NCBI GenBank assembly: GCA_944393045.1
Contig: CALXYT010000004.1
Location: 1 to 64,000 of the forward strand
Source of the DNA: an uncultured Succinivibrionaceae bacterium
GTDB taxonomy: Bacteria; Pseudomonadota; Gammaproteobacteria; Enterobacterales; Succinivibrionaceae
Direction of reading: 5' to 3'
DNA length: 64,000 nt
The translations under genes and the position numbers were made by a program. Positions 48,076 to 56,708 of the stretch are shown here, in pieces (within the stretch, counting starts at the first letter, position 1; each line of letters starts with the position of its first letter). Below the pieces are notes generated by a model. It did no database searches. It worked only from the letters and a program-made list of their open reading frames with translations, and was not told the origin of the DNA.

Positions 48076-48714
48076 TTATCTAGTGTTGTAAACTACGATA
48101 GTTTTACCATGAGCACTAATAACATTCTGTTCTTCTAACATTTTTAAGATTCTACCAACAGTCTCACGTGAGCAACCTACTATTTGACCGATTTCCTGTC
48201 TGGTGATTTTGATTTGCATACCATCAGGATGGGTCATTGCATCAGGCTGACGAGCTAAGTTATATAAAGTACGAGCAATACGACCTTGAACGTCTAAGAA
48301 TGCAAGGTTACCTACCTTACCACTTGTTGTTTGTAAACGTCTTGCCATCTGGGCGCTTAGACGCATTAAGATTTCAGGGTTTACCTGAATAAGCTGACGG
48401 AATTTCTTATAAGATATTTCTGCAATATCACAGGCATTCTTAGCTCTAACCCAAGCAGTACGAATTGGAGATTCACTTTCATCAAATAAACCTAATTCAC
48501 CAATGAAATCACCTTGATTAAGATAAGAAAGAATCATTTCTTTTCCTTCTTCATCTTTAATTAGAACAGCAACAGAACCCTTAACGATGTAATAAAGAGT
48601 TTCTGATTTTTCACCTGCATGAATGATAGTACTCTTAGCAGGATATTTATGCATATGGCAATGAGATAGGAACCAATCCTGTGTTGGGTCTGATTGTGGT
48701 TTACCAGAAAACAT
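48076..48714 (-). CDS. crp: cAMP receptor protein
   Basis: Global regulator activated by cAMP. It has 212 residues (E. coli 210). The cAMP pocket carries IGELGLFDE and an Arg in [10 protein letters not shown]. The helix-turn-helix near the C-terminus keeps [14 protein letters not shown], identical at the DNA-reading positions to E. coli CRP, so TGTGA-N6-TCACA sites should be recognised. A 670-base region separates it from the divergent acyltransferase gene. Confidence 0.97.
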   Translation of the reverse strand: MFSGKPQSDPTQDWFLSHCHMHKYPAKSTIIHAGEKSETLYYIVKGSVAVLIKDEEGKEMILSYLNQGDFIGELGLFDESESPIRTAWVRAKNACDIAEISYKKFRQLIQVNPEILMRLSAQMARRLQTTSGKVGNLAFLDVQGRIARTLYNLARQPDAMTHPDGMQIKITRQEIGQIVGCSRETVGRILKMLEEQNVISAHGKTIVVYNTR

Positions 48715-48798
48715 TACAAATCCTTTATCGTATTGACAACGTAGTTTTAATTGTGACCTATTACCTAACCAATATGATCAGGGTTGTTTCTTATAGAG

Positions 48799-48918
48799 AC
48801 ACTTAAAGGTATCTGCTATAAGCTATCCTCAGAAGTCTAGCGGTTTAGTACTTTTAAGTGTATTCTTGTAGATGGCAATAATTTTTGCCAGTTATTGTTT
48901 AGCTCTACACTGAGGATA
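48799..48918. promoter_or_regulatory. Interleaved inverted repeats upstream of crp
   Basis: ACACTTAAAGGT (48799-48810) can pair with ACTTTTAAGTGT (48850-48861; one mismatch). TATCCTCAG (48824-48832) pairs perfectly with CTGAGGATA (48910-48918). The two helices interleave, so they form a pseudoknot or exclude each other. A third hairpin TGGCAA/TTGCCA (48873-48890) lies inside. This may be the crp leader (minus strand) or an unknown RNA gene on either strand. Confidence 0.4.
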
Positions 48919-49082
48919 AGTCTAACTTTGTACTGTGAAACATTGTACACTTTATCAGTAAAATTACAAGTATTTATCGCTATTACTCACCATCTTGTAG
49001 TAGATAGTAAGTTTTATGAAGCTTTGTTAATATCAGCGTAAACACAGTTTTCCATAATAGATAATGGCATATCGTTATGTGG

Positions 49083-49091
49083 TTATCCACA
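49083..49091 (+). promoter_or_regulatory. Perfect DnaA box
   Basis: TTATCCACA matches the strongest E. coli DnaA box exactly. It is alone in the crp upstream region; no cluster of boxes or AT-rich unwinding repeat marks an origin. Confidence 0.4.
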
Positions 49092-49248
49092 GTTGTTATA
49101 CTTTGCAAATTTGGGCAAAATTATAACAGAATTTTTTATCGTAACGCAAAAATTAATCTGCAAGAATATAGGTAATATGAGAATAATACTCAAATTTTGC
49201 TAAAATTTCATTAGTATATTAGGAACGTAAGTTAGTGTTTAATATAGC

Positions 49249-49264
49249 TGTGATACAGATCACT
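49249..49264. promoter_or_regulatory. CRP-binding site
   Basis: TGTGA-tacaga-TCACT matches the CRP consensus at 9 of 10 half-site positions. It lies 125 bases before the acyltransferase start and 535 bases from crp. A possible -10 (TAAATA, 49285-49290) would put the site near -40 for the acyltransferase. Confidence 0.65.
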
Positions 49265-49389
49265 TAAAGGAGTTGTTTTAAACGTAAATATCATAGTTTT
49301 TTAAGTATAAACTATTTTTTATGCAATTATCTGTGATACCATAATTGCAGTTTGATAGTTTATTATAAGAAGTTTAACAGCCCAGAATT

Positions 49390-50550
49390 ATGACTAGTAA
49401 TCAAGATAAAACATCATTAGATGATAATATTACCACTCAATCAGCAAAGTTTGATGATATTAGACATTTTAGGGATGATGAGGTACCTGAGGCGATTCAG
49501 AGTATTTTAAATGATGATACTTTAATAGATGGTATTAGCTCTTACATGTTTAAGAGATATCCTCCGTTTATTAAAAAAATGCTAAAACCTATTTTACGTT
49601 TAGAATTAAAAAGAAAATTTGCAAAGGTTAAGACTATACGAGACGTACAGCTTCAGGTTGCACGTTTTATGGAAGGTATTATTAGAGATCGTACTGATGG
49701 TTTTACCTATAAGGGATTTGACAAACTTAATCCTAATAAAGGATACTTATTTATTTCAAATCATCGCGATATCTCATTAGATCCAGCATTTATCAATATG
49801 GCTTTATATGCTCTTAATTTAGATACTGTAAAGATTGCCATAGGTGATAATTTGTTACGTTTACCTGTGGCAACTGATTTAATGCGTCTTAATAAAAGCT
49901 TTATTGTTAAACGTTCACTTTCAAGTGTGAAAGAGAAGATTAAAGCTTTTTCGGAGTTAAGTGAATATATTGGACTTGCTATAAAAGAACATCATAATGT
50001 GTGGATAGCCCAGCGTGAAGGTCGTGCTAAAGATGGTAATGATGCCACGGAAGAAGCTATTATAAAGATGTTTTATATGTATGGTAAGAAACAAGGTTTA
50101 AGTTTTAAAGATTATATGAAAACTTTAAACATCGTTCCTGTGGCCATTACTTATGAATATGATCCAGGTGATGAGGCAAAAGCCAAAGAGCTATATCAAA
50201 TATCTCATAATGGTAGTTATACCAAGGGGGAGTTTGAGGATATTAACAGTATTGTTCAAGGTATTATTGGTTATAAGGGAAGAGTGTGTGTATGCGCATC
50301 AGAACCTTTAACACAAGACTTTGAAAATGCCAGTGACCTTGCACATGCTATTGATGAGTTTATTTATCAGCATTATGAAATTTACCCATCAGCTAAGATT
50401 GCAGCAGGTGATCTTAATGGGGTTAGCGATAAGGAACTAGAATTTTTTAATGCAAGGTTAGCTAAAATGGCTCCTGAGGTTAGAGATATCGTTAAGCAAA
50501 TGTATGCTAAACCTTATTTAAACCAGCAAAAATCATTAGCAGGTAAATAA
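49390..50550 (+). CDS. PlsC-family acyltransferase
   Basis: 386 residues without a clear signal or membrane span. The acyltransferase motifs are SNHRDISLDPAF (block I, N-H-x4-D type) and the block III-like QREGRAKDG, with IVPVAITYEYDPG after it. It probably transfers acyl chains to glycerophosphate or another lipid acceptor; the substrate cannot be assigned. A CRP site lies upstream. No ribosome site is obvious before the ATG. Confidence 0.8.
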   Translation: MTSNQDKTSLDDNITTQSAKFDDIRHFRDDEVPEAIQSILNDDTLIDGISSYMFKRYPPFIKKMLKPILRLELKRKFAKVKTIRDVQLQVARFMEGIIRDRTDGFTYKGFDKLNPNKGYLFISNHRDISLDPAFINMALYALNLDTVKIAIGDNLLRLPVATDLMRLNKSFIVKRSLSSVKEKIKAFSELSEYIGLAIKEHHNVWIAQREGRAKDGNDATEEAIIKMFYMYGKKQGLSFKDYMKTLNIVPVAITYEYDPGDEAKAKELYQISHNGSYTKGEFEDINSIVQGIIGYKGRVCVCASEPLTQDFENASDLAHAIDEFIYQHYEIYPSAKIAAGDLNGVSDKELEFFNARLAKMAPEVRDIVKQMYAKPYLNQQKSLAGK

Positions 50551-50584
50551 AGAAAGAAATTAAGGAATTTTCCAAATCAATAAA

Positions 50585-50620
50585 GGGTAGCTTAAAATTT
50601 TAGCTACCCGTAATTTTTTA
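50585..50620. terminator. Terminator between the convergent acyltransferase and decarboxylase genes
   Basis: Arms GGGTAGCT (50585-50592) and AGCTACCC (50602-50609), with inner A/T pairing, then GTAATTTTTT. Confidence 0.75.
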
Positions 50621-50642
50621 AGTTATGATTTTTTATCAGTAG

Positions 50643-51809
50643 TTACGCTACTTTCTTAAAGAGTGGGGTAATTTCTGCTTCCCGCTCTGAATCAATTACT
50701 ATAATTGGTGTTTTACGAATAAAATTAAATTCAGTAGCGGTTGAGATGGTATAAGCACCCATCATTCTACCTACGATTAAATCACCAACTTCAAGTTCTG
50801 GAATCATAATATCTTCAGCAATTACATCGATACTATCGCATGTTGGACCTGCAAGTACAGAACTTTTTAATACACCAGTACTATATGGAGTGTATTTTGG
50901 GTAAACTACATGGTCAAAAATCTGCCCACTGTAACTACAATAAACACCATCATCAAGGTAGTACCAAGGTCTGCCAAAGCGCATTGATTTACCCACAACA
51001 GAACAAATACTAGTTATTACAGGCGCAGAGAGGAATCTACCTGGTTCTGCTAACACCCTGATTCCTTGAGGAATTAATGTTAACGCCTCTCTGATTGAGG
51101 TACAGAATGAGTAAATATCATTTTGTTCAGCAGTTGCATAGTCAACAGGGAAGCCCCCACCTATATCTAAAACTTCTAAGTTAATACTTTCGTTGCGTGC
51201 CTCATGTAGTAAAGAAGCACAAGATTCAATAGCCTCAACGTGACGATTAGCGTTAGGAACTTGAGAGCCTACATGAAAAGATAAACCATATAATGGAATA
51301 TTTAACTCACGAGCACGGCGTAAGAGAGGAAGAACTTCCTCAGGAAGACAACCGAACTTTTTGGATAAGTCTACTTTTACTTCAGGGTTTGGAAAACTTA
51401 CTCTAAGCAGAAGCTTAACTTTATCACTGAAAGGAATAAATTTTTCTAATTCAACAATATTGTCAAAAACAAATATATTACATCCGTAGTCAAGAGCATA
51501 TGCAATATCTTCATGACGCTTAATAGGATGAGTATGAATGCATTTTTTAGGATCAACACCACAAGAACGAACTAAATCTACCTCACCATTAGTAGCTAGA
51601 TCAAATGATGAACCTAATTCATTTAAATTGGTAACCATTTCAGCTAAAGGAAGAGGTTTAAGGGCATAATGTAGTGTTACATTAGGAAGAGCTTTTTGAA
51701 GCTCAGTGTATTGGAAACGTATTGTTGCTTGGTCAAGCACTAAAAGTGGAGAGCCATAGTTCTCAACGAGAGATCTAAAATTTAAATTTGCAGCAAATAA
51801 AGTGTTCAT
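50643..51809 (-). CDS. Ornithine decarboxylase (alanine-racemase fold)
   Basis: Makes putrescine from ornithine with PLP. It has 388 residues of the fold III family shared by eukaryotic ODC and Pseudomonas SpeC. K51 in HYALKPLP is the PLP lysine. GGGFPVDY, AEPGRFLSAP, YYLDDGVYCSYSGQIFDH and the substrate-site AGPTCDSIDVI are conserved; CDSxD is the ornithine-decarboxylase form. Lysine or dual specificity cannot be excluded. The gene is monocistronic with an unusual leader overlapping its ATG. Confidence 0.88.
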   Translation of the reverse strand: MNTLFAANLNFRSLVENYGSPLLVLDQATIRFQYTELQKALPNVTLHYALKPLPLAEMVTNLNELGSSFDLATNGEVDLVRSCGVDPKKCIHTHPIKRHEDIAYALDYGCNIFVFDNIVELEKFIPFSDKVKLLLRVSFPNPEVKVDLSKKFGCLPEEVLPLLRRARELNIPLYGLSFHVGSQVPNANRHVEAIESCASLLHEARNESINLEVLDIGGGFPVDYATAEQNDIYSFCTSIREALTLIPQGIRVLAEPGRFLSAPVITSICSVVGKSMRFGRPWYYLDDGVYCSYSGQIFDHVVYPKYTPYSTGVLKSSVLAGPTCDSIDVIAEDIMIPELEVGDLIVGRMMGAYTISTATEFNFIRKTPIIVIDSEREAEITPLFKKVA

Positions 51810-51949
51810 TGTCTTTGATTACACCTCACAAATGGGGTTTTGACCCCCTGCCTGAAGAAACGTTTGGAGCTAGGCCAAACAGTGATTTTTGTTTGTAAAT
51901 TTAGGGGCATTATTAAGTAAAAGAAAAAATTGTGCAACAATTTTTTTTT
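51806..51949 (-). promoter_or_regulatory. Leader of the ornithine decarboxylase gene: hairpins and an overlapping 34-codon ORF
   Basis: On the minus strand a perfect palindrome, arms AAAAAATTGT and ACAATTTTTT (51924-51946), is followed by a T run. Next is an ORF of 34 codons (51910-51806) starting MPLNLQTKITVWPSSK and ending RCNQRQ, whose TGA overlaps the decarboxylase ATG as ATGA. Hairpins GTTTGG/CCAAAC (51862-51880) and GGGGT/ACCCC (51834-51847) lie within it. The ORF lacks a ribosome site, and TTGCAC-N17-AATAAT could instead be the promoter, in which case the ORF start would be the -10. Confidence 0.4.
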
Positions 51950-52506
51950 AATTTAAAAAATTTTTTTTGCTCAGATTTTTAGTGCTAAAGTTATTGTTTT
52001 ATAAAGCTTCTAAGGATTTATAGCTTAAAACGAAATATAGGGTTTGTTAGGGGAAAATGCGTTTTCAAGTAGCATATTTGCTTTAGTATAAGTAAGGCTT
52101 TTTCATGTTACTAATGACCTGAGTAATGTAAGCTAATTTTTAAAAAATTGTTAACAGGCAAATATTTTGTTGAAAATATAGTGTTTTAAGCAAAAGATAG
52201 CAAGATTGATGTTAAAACCGTTGTTTTATAATTTATAAACTTATTTATAAGGAGTAAAAAGCGACTTAAAGAGAGGGTGAACAGATTTTTTTTATAATGT
52301 TACTATTAGATAAAAGTCAAATTTTTGTTAATGAATATCATATTTTAGTTTAAAAAATCTTGCTAAAAAAATATAGTAAAACGATAATTAAATTATTAAT
52401 ATTTTTCTGTAATACCTTATTAAAATTTTTAACGAAAAAAGCTAGCTTGTTATAAAAAAATAGCAGGGTATTTCTTTATGTGCACAAAGAAAAAAGGGAG
52501 TTTGTT
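51950..52506. other. AT-rich gene-free stretch before the minor pilins
   Basis: Poly-A and poly-T tracts with no open frame of useful length. The only clear signal is GGGAG (52496-52500), the ribosome site of the first minor pilin. No -24/-12 (sigma54) promoter was seen. Confidence 0.4.
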
Positions 52507-53142
52507 ATGGGTGTGCAATATAAGATTGATAGTTTGGATACAGGAAGTAACCAGGCTCAATCACATTCATATATTTTAAAACGCATGCGAAGTAAGGGTT
52601 TTACCATTATTGAGCTTGTTATATCTATTATGATTATATCGATATTAACAACTATAGCTGTGCCAACGATGCGTGATTGGTATATTTCAAATAGTGTGCG
52701 TTCGCAGACCGAAGAAATAGTCTCATTGTTTGACCAGGCTCGTTCATATGCAATGGAAAATTCAAGAGTTGCGTTTTTATCAGGTACCCAAGACGAGGGG
52801 GGGTTGGCATCGTCAGATACTTGGAATAATGAAATTGTTGTTTATAATTCCCAAAATGAAGAATTAGCAGTTCTGGAGCTTAAAAATCAGGTAGAAGTTA
52901 AGTTAAAAGCTACTAGTGCTCAACAAGTTGTATTTTTGCCTAATGGGATGTCAGGTTATTCCAGTGAATTTGCATCAAGATTTATTAATCCTGATGATAA
53001 TGATGTAGTATTACTAGTTTGTGGTCAAAATAGCGATGTGGTTTATGTAGGTGAGATTCATGTTGGTGTTGTTGGTAGCACCACAATTACTTACACTGAA
53101 AGAGCCTCTTGCGAACCAGAACCAGCTGCTGATGAGGATTAA
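52507..53142 (+). CDS. fimT: FimT/GspH-type minor pilin
   Basis: ATG 52507 follows GGGAG by 6 bases. It has 211 residues. The type III signal is KGFTIIELVISIMIIS, with processing expected after the Gly. Its leader is about 34 residues, far longer than the usual 5-10; an internal ATG at MRSKG would give a normal leader but has no ribosome site. Minor pilins prime pilus assembly, and FimT can bind DNA in competent species. First of five minor pilin genes. Confidence 0.85.
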   Translation: MGVQYKIDSLDTGSNQAQSHSYILKRMRSKGFTIIELVISIMIISILTTIAVPTMRDWYISNSVRSQTEEIVSLFDQARSYAMENSRVAFLSGTQDEGGLASSDTWNNEIVVYNSQNEELAVLELKNQVEVKLKATSAQQVVFLPNGMSGYSSEFASRFINPDDNDVVLLVCGQNSDVVYVGEIHVGVVGSTTITYTERASCEPEPAADED

Positions 53143-53144
53143 AT

Positions 53145-53753
53145 ATGATTAGTAAAAAGAAAGCAAAAGGTTTTAGTTTAATAGAGTTAGTAGTTTCTAT
53201 GCTAGTAGTGTCAATTGCTATGTTAGGTTTTGCATCACTACTTGCGTTTAGTACCAGAACTGTTAATACCAACTATACTAAAAAGAATGCAACTGATATT
53301 TTGCAATCAACATCTAACCTTTTTGTTCAAAATAGAAAACTTATTGAAAAAGCTATGACGACCGATGGAGTAAGAATCATTGATTGCTCTGCTAATAATA
53401 TAATATTTGATAATAATACATCAGCTCTTAATGATGCGCTTTTTGCAATTTGCACAGGGCTAGATAATATCCCTAATGTAGAGTTTGAAGGTGACCTGGC
53501 TCGAGCCAATATGATTGCAGAAGTTACTAGAACAACCATTGATGATCTTTTTGTGGATATTGTGGTTAGAATAAATTTGGCTTATCAAACAGTTAAGAAT
53601 GATTCTTTACAAAAAGCGACTGATAACAATATAAAAATTGATACTATTGTTCACCAATATTGTCCTTTAGGAGGAAATGGTAATGATGCTGATCATAATA
53701 CTAGACGTATTGAGAACTCAGTAGTGTGTGAATCTTTAGAGGTAGAATTATAA
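53145..53753 (+). CDS. pilV: PilV-type minor pilin
   Basis: 202 residues beginning MISKKKAKGFSLIELVVSML, a clean prepilin signal with Gly and Glu5, followed by the hydrophobic helix. GAGG lies 7 bases before the ATG. The globular domain carries four to five Cys. Position after fimT and before pilW supports PilV. Its stop overlaps the pilW start by one base. Confidence 0.85.
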   Translation: MISKKKAKGFSLIELVVSMLVVSIAMLGFASLLAFSTRTVNTNYTKKNATDILQSTSNLFVQNRKLIEKAMTTDGVRIIDCSANNIIFDNNTSALNDALFAICTGLDNIPNVEFEGDLARANMIAEVTRTTIDDLFVDIVVRINLAYQTVKNDSLQKATDNNIKIDTIVHQYCPLGGNGNDADHNTRRIENSVVCESLEVEL

Positions 53754-54643
53754 TGAAAAATAAAGGTTTTGGTGTAATTGAACTAATGGTCTGCATTATA
53801 ATTGCCTCAATTGTAACAGTTGGTCTTTATAGTGTATTAACCTCAAGTGTTATTAGTTTTGGGATATCTAAGGCTGATAATGCTGCCGTTTCTACTTCTC
53901 ATAGAGTAAATGTAACGTTAAATAATTTCTTGTTCCAGGCAGGTTTTGTGAATTATCGCCGTGAATTGCAATATTTTGAGTGGACTGGGGAACCTGCACA
54001 ACTCAGTATTGATGGTGTTGCTTTTAATAATGCTCAATGGACAAATGATACCATAGTTATTGGTGGTACTTCTTCAGGAAATCATGGTGATGCTATTAAG
54101 TTTAGATTTACTGGTTCTTCAATTGCAGATGATGTGCAGTCAAACTATGATTCTTCTAGCATTGATGAGGCGCAAGCTAATGGCTATATTTTTGATTGTT
54201 ATGGTCGAGCTGTAAGTAGTAATGTTATACTTGAAATGGCACTTTATGTAACTGATGAGGGCTTAATGTGTAGACATGCAGCATTACATAATGAGGATAC
54301 CTATCCTATTAATTATGGTAATGAAGCTCCTGTTCTAATAGATCCTTCAGTTAAAGTGCTTAGATTACAGTATTCAGCATTTAATGATACTGCCTCAACA
54401 TCTTTTACAAATTATAATAGCATTTCTGATAAATCTATTATAGATACTGTGCGTTATTCTTATGTAACATCACAACCTACTCAGCAACAGTTATTAAAAA
54501 CTAAACAGTTAGTTAATTTGCAGTTATTCCCTGAGGATGACAGTGTTACATATGCTGTTCCAGAAGCTGAAAGAGCAAATATTCATCGTGTAATTACTGG
54601 TACTGTTGCATTACTTAATGCTAGCTTAGCGGAGGCTGATTAG
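53753..54643 (+). CDS. pilW: PilW-type minor pilin
   Basis: 296 residues. The N-terminus MKNKGFGVIELMVCIIIASI is a prepilin signal (G-F-G-V-I-E). The large C-terminal domain and the position between pilV and pilX fit PilW. The stop is directly followed by the pilX ATG. Confidence 0.85.
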   Translation: MKNKGFGVIELMVCIIIASIVTVGLYSVLTSSVISFGISKADNAAVSTSHRVNVTLNNFLFQAGFVNYRRELQYFEWTGEPAQLSIDGVAFNNAQWTNDTIVIGGTSSGNHGDAIKFRFTGSSIADDVQSNYDSSSIDEAQANGYIFDCYGRAVSSNVILEMALYVTDEGLMCRHAALHNEDTYPINYGNEAPVLIDPSVKVLRLQYSAFNDTASTSFTNYNSISDKSIIDTVRYSYVTSQPTQQQLLKTKQLVNLQLFPEDDSVTYAVPEAERANIHRVITGTVALLNASLAEAD

Positions 54644-55315
54644 ATGCGCACTTTAAAAAGTTTTAAATTTAATAGAGGCTCGGCTTTAATCGTAGCCCTT
54701 ATGATTACCTTAATAATAGGTATTATTGCTATTTCATTAGCTGGTATTGCTTATAAAGGGCAAAGAAGAGAAAATGCCTTTTTAAGCACTCAGGTAAGTT
54801 ATAATAATGCTTTAAGTGGCATTAATAGAGCGTTATTGATTTTATCTAATGCTTCAACTTCACCATTATTAGAGCGTATAAGTACAGATCCAACTCGTAA
54901 GGTGCAAATTGGTGATAGTGAAATTTTTAATATTTCAGGTAAAGATGTAACTTACAAAAACATTAAGAATTATTTTGCAGGGATTGATCAGGAGCTTGAT
55001 ACTAATACCTATTTAAATTTTACGGAAAGTGGTTTTACTGATACAAACTTCTGGTTTCGTAATGATGAGGATTGGGGGATTACAGATGAGGCTAACCATG
55101 CTTGTGCAAACTGCGTGCAAATTGATGATGGCAATTTAGTTGTAACATACAGAATTGAAATGAGGGATTTTGCTCCATTTACTCCTGCAATTTCTAGTTC
55201 ATCTTCAAATGTTGGCTATCAGTTTTATAGAATTACTGCTCTTGGTCGTGACCCAAATGATGATAGAGCAAGAACAATACTGCAGACAAATGTAGGTGTT
55301 TTATCATCAAGGTAA
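54644..55315 (+). CDS. pilX: PilX-type minor pilin
   Basis: 223 residues. The signal reads RGSALIVALMITLIIG, with Ala-Leu-Ile in place of FTLIE and no Glu5, as is common for PilX/GspK-like pilins that cap the tip. The YKGQRRENAFLSTQVSYNNAL helix matches the PilX family. pilY1, which normally follows, is absent. Confidence 0.83.
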   Translation: MRTLKSFKFNRGSALIVALMITLIIGIIAISLAGIAYKGQRRENAFLSTQVSYNNALSGINRALLILSNASTSPLLERISTDPTRKVQIGDSEIFNISGKDVTYKNIKNYFAGIDQELDTNTYLNFTESGFTDTNFWFRNDEDWGITDEANHACANCVQIDDGNLVVTYRIEMRDFAPFTPAISSSSSNVGYQFYRITALGRDPNDDRARTILQTNVGVLSSR

Positions 55316-55327
55316 TAAGGATTAAAA

Positions 55328-55747
55328 ATGAAATATACTAATAAAAAAGGTTTTACGCTTATTGAGTTGTTGATAACAATAGCTATTGTAGGGATTTTGG
55401 CAACTATAGCAACACCTCTATATAGAGATTATTTAGTAGAGGCAAGAAGAAATGCGGTAAAGCAAACTCTTGTTAAGGCAACAAATCTCTTGGAAAACTG
55501 CTATTCGTTAAATCATACTTATGAAGGATGCTTTGCATTAAATGATTTACTTAAGGCTGATGATCTTGATGAACTTTATCAAGATTCAGGAAGTACCATC
55601 AGCAAGTCTGGTTTTACGCTATATGTTAAGGCTCAAGGTGCTCAAGAATCTGATACAACATGTTTGTATATGGGGATAAATAGAGCTGGCAGAAAATTAT
55701 CATCAAATCAGTCTAATCCTACTGAAGATGCTAATAATTGCTGGTAG
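55328..55747 (+). CDS. pilE: PilE-type minor pilin
   Basis: 139 residues. The signal is [20 protein letters not shown]; processing is expected after Gly8. [15 protein letters not shown] and the C-terminal Cys residues match PilE minor pilins rather than the major subunit. AAGGATT lies upstream. It ends the minor pilin operon before a terminator. Confidence 0.85.
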   Translation: MKYTNKKGFTLIELLITIAIVGILATIATPLYRDYLVEARRNAVKQTLVKATNLLENCYSLNHTYEGCFALNDLLKADDLDELYQDSGSTISKSGFTLYVKAQGAQESDTTCLYMGINRAGRKLSSNQSNPTEDANNCW

Positions 55748-55769
55748 TTAGAGAAATTATTTATAAAGT

Positions 55770-55804
55770 ACCCCGAAAGCTTAATTAAACTGTCGGGGTT
55801 TTTT
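55770..55804 (+). terminator. Terminator of the minor pilin operon
   Basis: Arms ACCCCGA (55770-55776) and TCGGGGT (55793-55799) followed by T residues. Confidence 0.87.
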
Positions 55805-55810
55805 AGGCCT

Positions 55811-56665
55811 TTATACAGGGGCTACTAAATATTTAAGTTTATAACTTGCAGTATCATTTAAGGCAAGTTTCTTACATAGAAGTGGCATTAATTTATGAAG
55901 TTTTTCATCTAGTTTATATGGTGAATTTAAGATTATCATACCAGAGCCATTCATGCCTCTATCATCATCTTTAGCTGCGATATTAAGCTCTGCCTGTAAG
56001 GTGCTTGGTATATTAAGCTTCATTAAATTGCGCACAAAATTATAACTTTCATCTATTGCCTTACCTAGAACAGGGTACCATATTGCAAAAATTCCTTGAG
56101 GAAATTTCTCTAGTCCTTCTTTAACTAGTTTTACAGTATGGTGATAATCACTAGCTAATTCATAAGAAGGGTCAATTAAAACTAAACCTCTACGATATTT
56201 AGGGGGTAGTAGGGCGTTTAATCCTTCATTTGCTTCTCTATGGTGTACATGTACATTTTTAAAAAAATGCATGTTGTATTTTAGGTTATGATATTCATTA
56301 GGATGAAGTTCAATAAGTGATAGGTCATCAGTTTCGCGTAAGAGAGTAGCAGCAAAGTACGGTGACCCCGGATAATTTTCTAGTTTTAGGGTATTATCGT
56401 TAATATCTCGGATAACTTTATAGTAATCTGGTACTAATTGTTCAAGTTCTTTGCTGTTGCATATTTTAGCGATACCATTTTGACATTCTAAAGTCTTTTG
56501 GCTCCATTCGCTTGTAAGACTATATCCCCCAGCACCTGCATGAGTGTCAATATATACACAAGGCTTGTCTTTTTTTAAGAGTGCATCAATAATTAGGCAT
56601 AAGGTCATATGTTTTAGGACATCTGCGTGATTTCCCGCATGAAAACCGTGTCTATAACTTAACAT
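55811..56665 (-). CDS. rlmJ: 23S rRNA adenine-2030 N6-methyltransferase
   Basis: SAM-dependent methyltransferase of the large subunit rRNA. It has 284 residues. MLSYRHGFHAGNHADVLKH is the RlmJ signature; DTHAGAGGYSL binds SAM, and LIDPSYE is the catalytic DPPY-type motif. It is the gene formerly named yhiR/comJ and linked to use of DNA as nutrient. It lies 43 bases downstream of yheS on the same strand. Confidence 0.94.
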   Translation of the reverse strand: MLSYRHGFHAGNHADVLKHMTLCLIIDALLKKDKPCVYIDTHAGAGGYSLTSEWSQKTLECQNGIAKICNSKELEQLVPDYYKVIRDINDNTLKLENYPGSPYFAATLLRETDDLSLIELHPNEYHNLKYNMHFFKNVHVHHREANEGLNALLPPKYRRGLVLIDPSYELASDYHHTVKLVKEGLEKFPQGIFAIWYPVLGKAIDESYNFVRNLMKLNIPSTLQAELNIAAKDDDRGMNGSGMIILNSPYKLDEKLHKLMPLLCKKLALNDTASYKLKYLVAPV

Positions 56666-56708
56666 ATAATATATTCCATTAAAAAGTTACAAATTCATTG
56701 GGTGATTA

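Noticed and set aside
48799-48918. 6S RNA, tmRNA or RNase P RNA upstream of crp
   Set aside because: Conserved core sequences of these RNAs are absent and the size is too small for the latter two.
49083-49091. Replication origin
   Set aside because: A single DnaA box here and another at 20676 are isolated; no cluster, no 13-mer repeats, no dnaA or gidA nearby.
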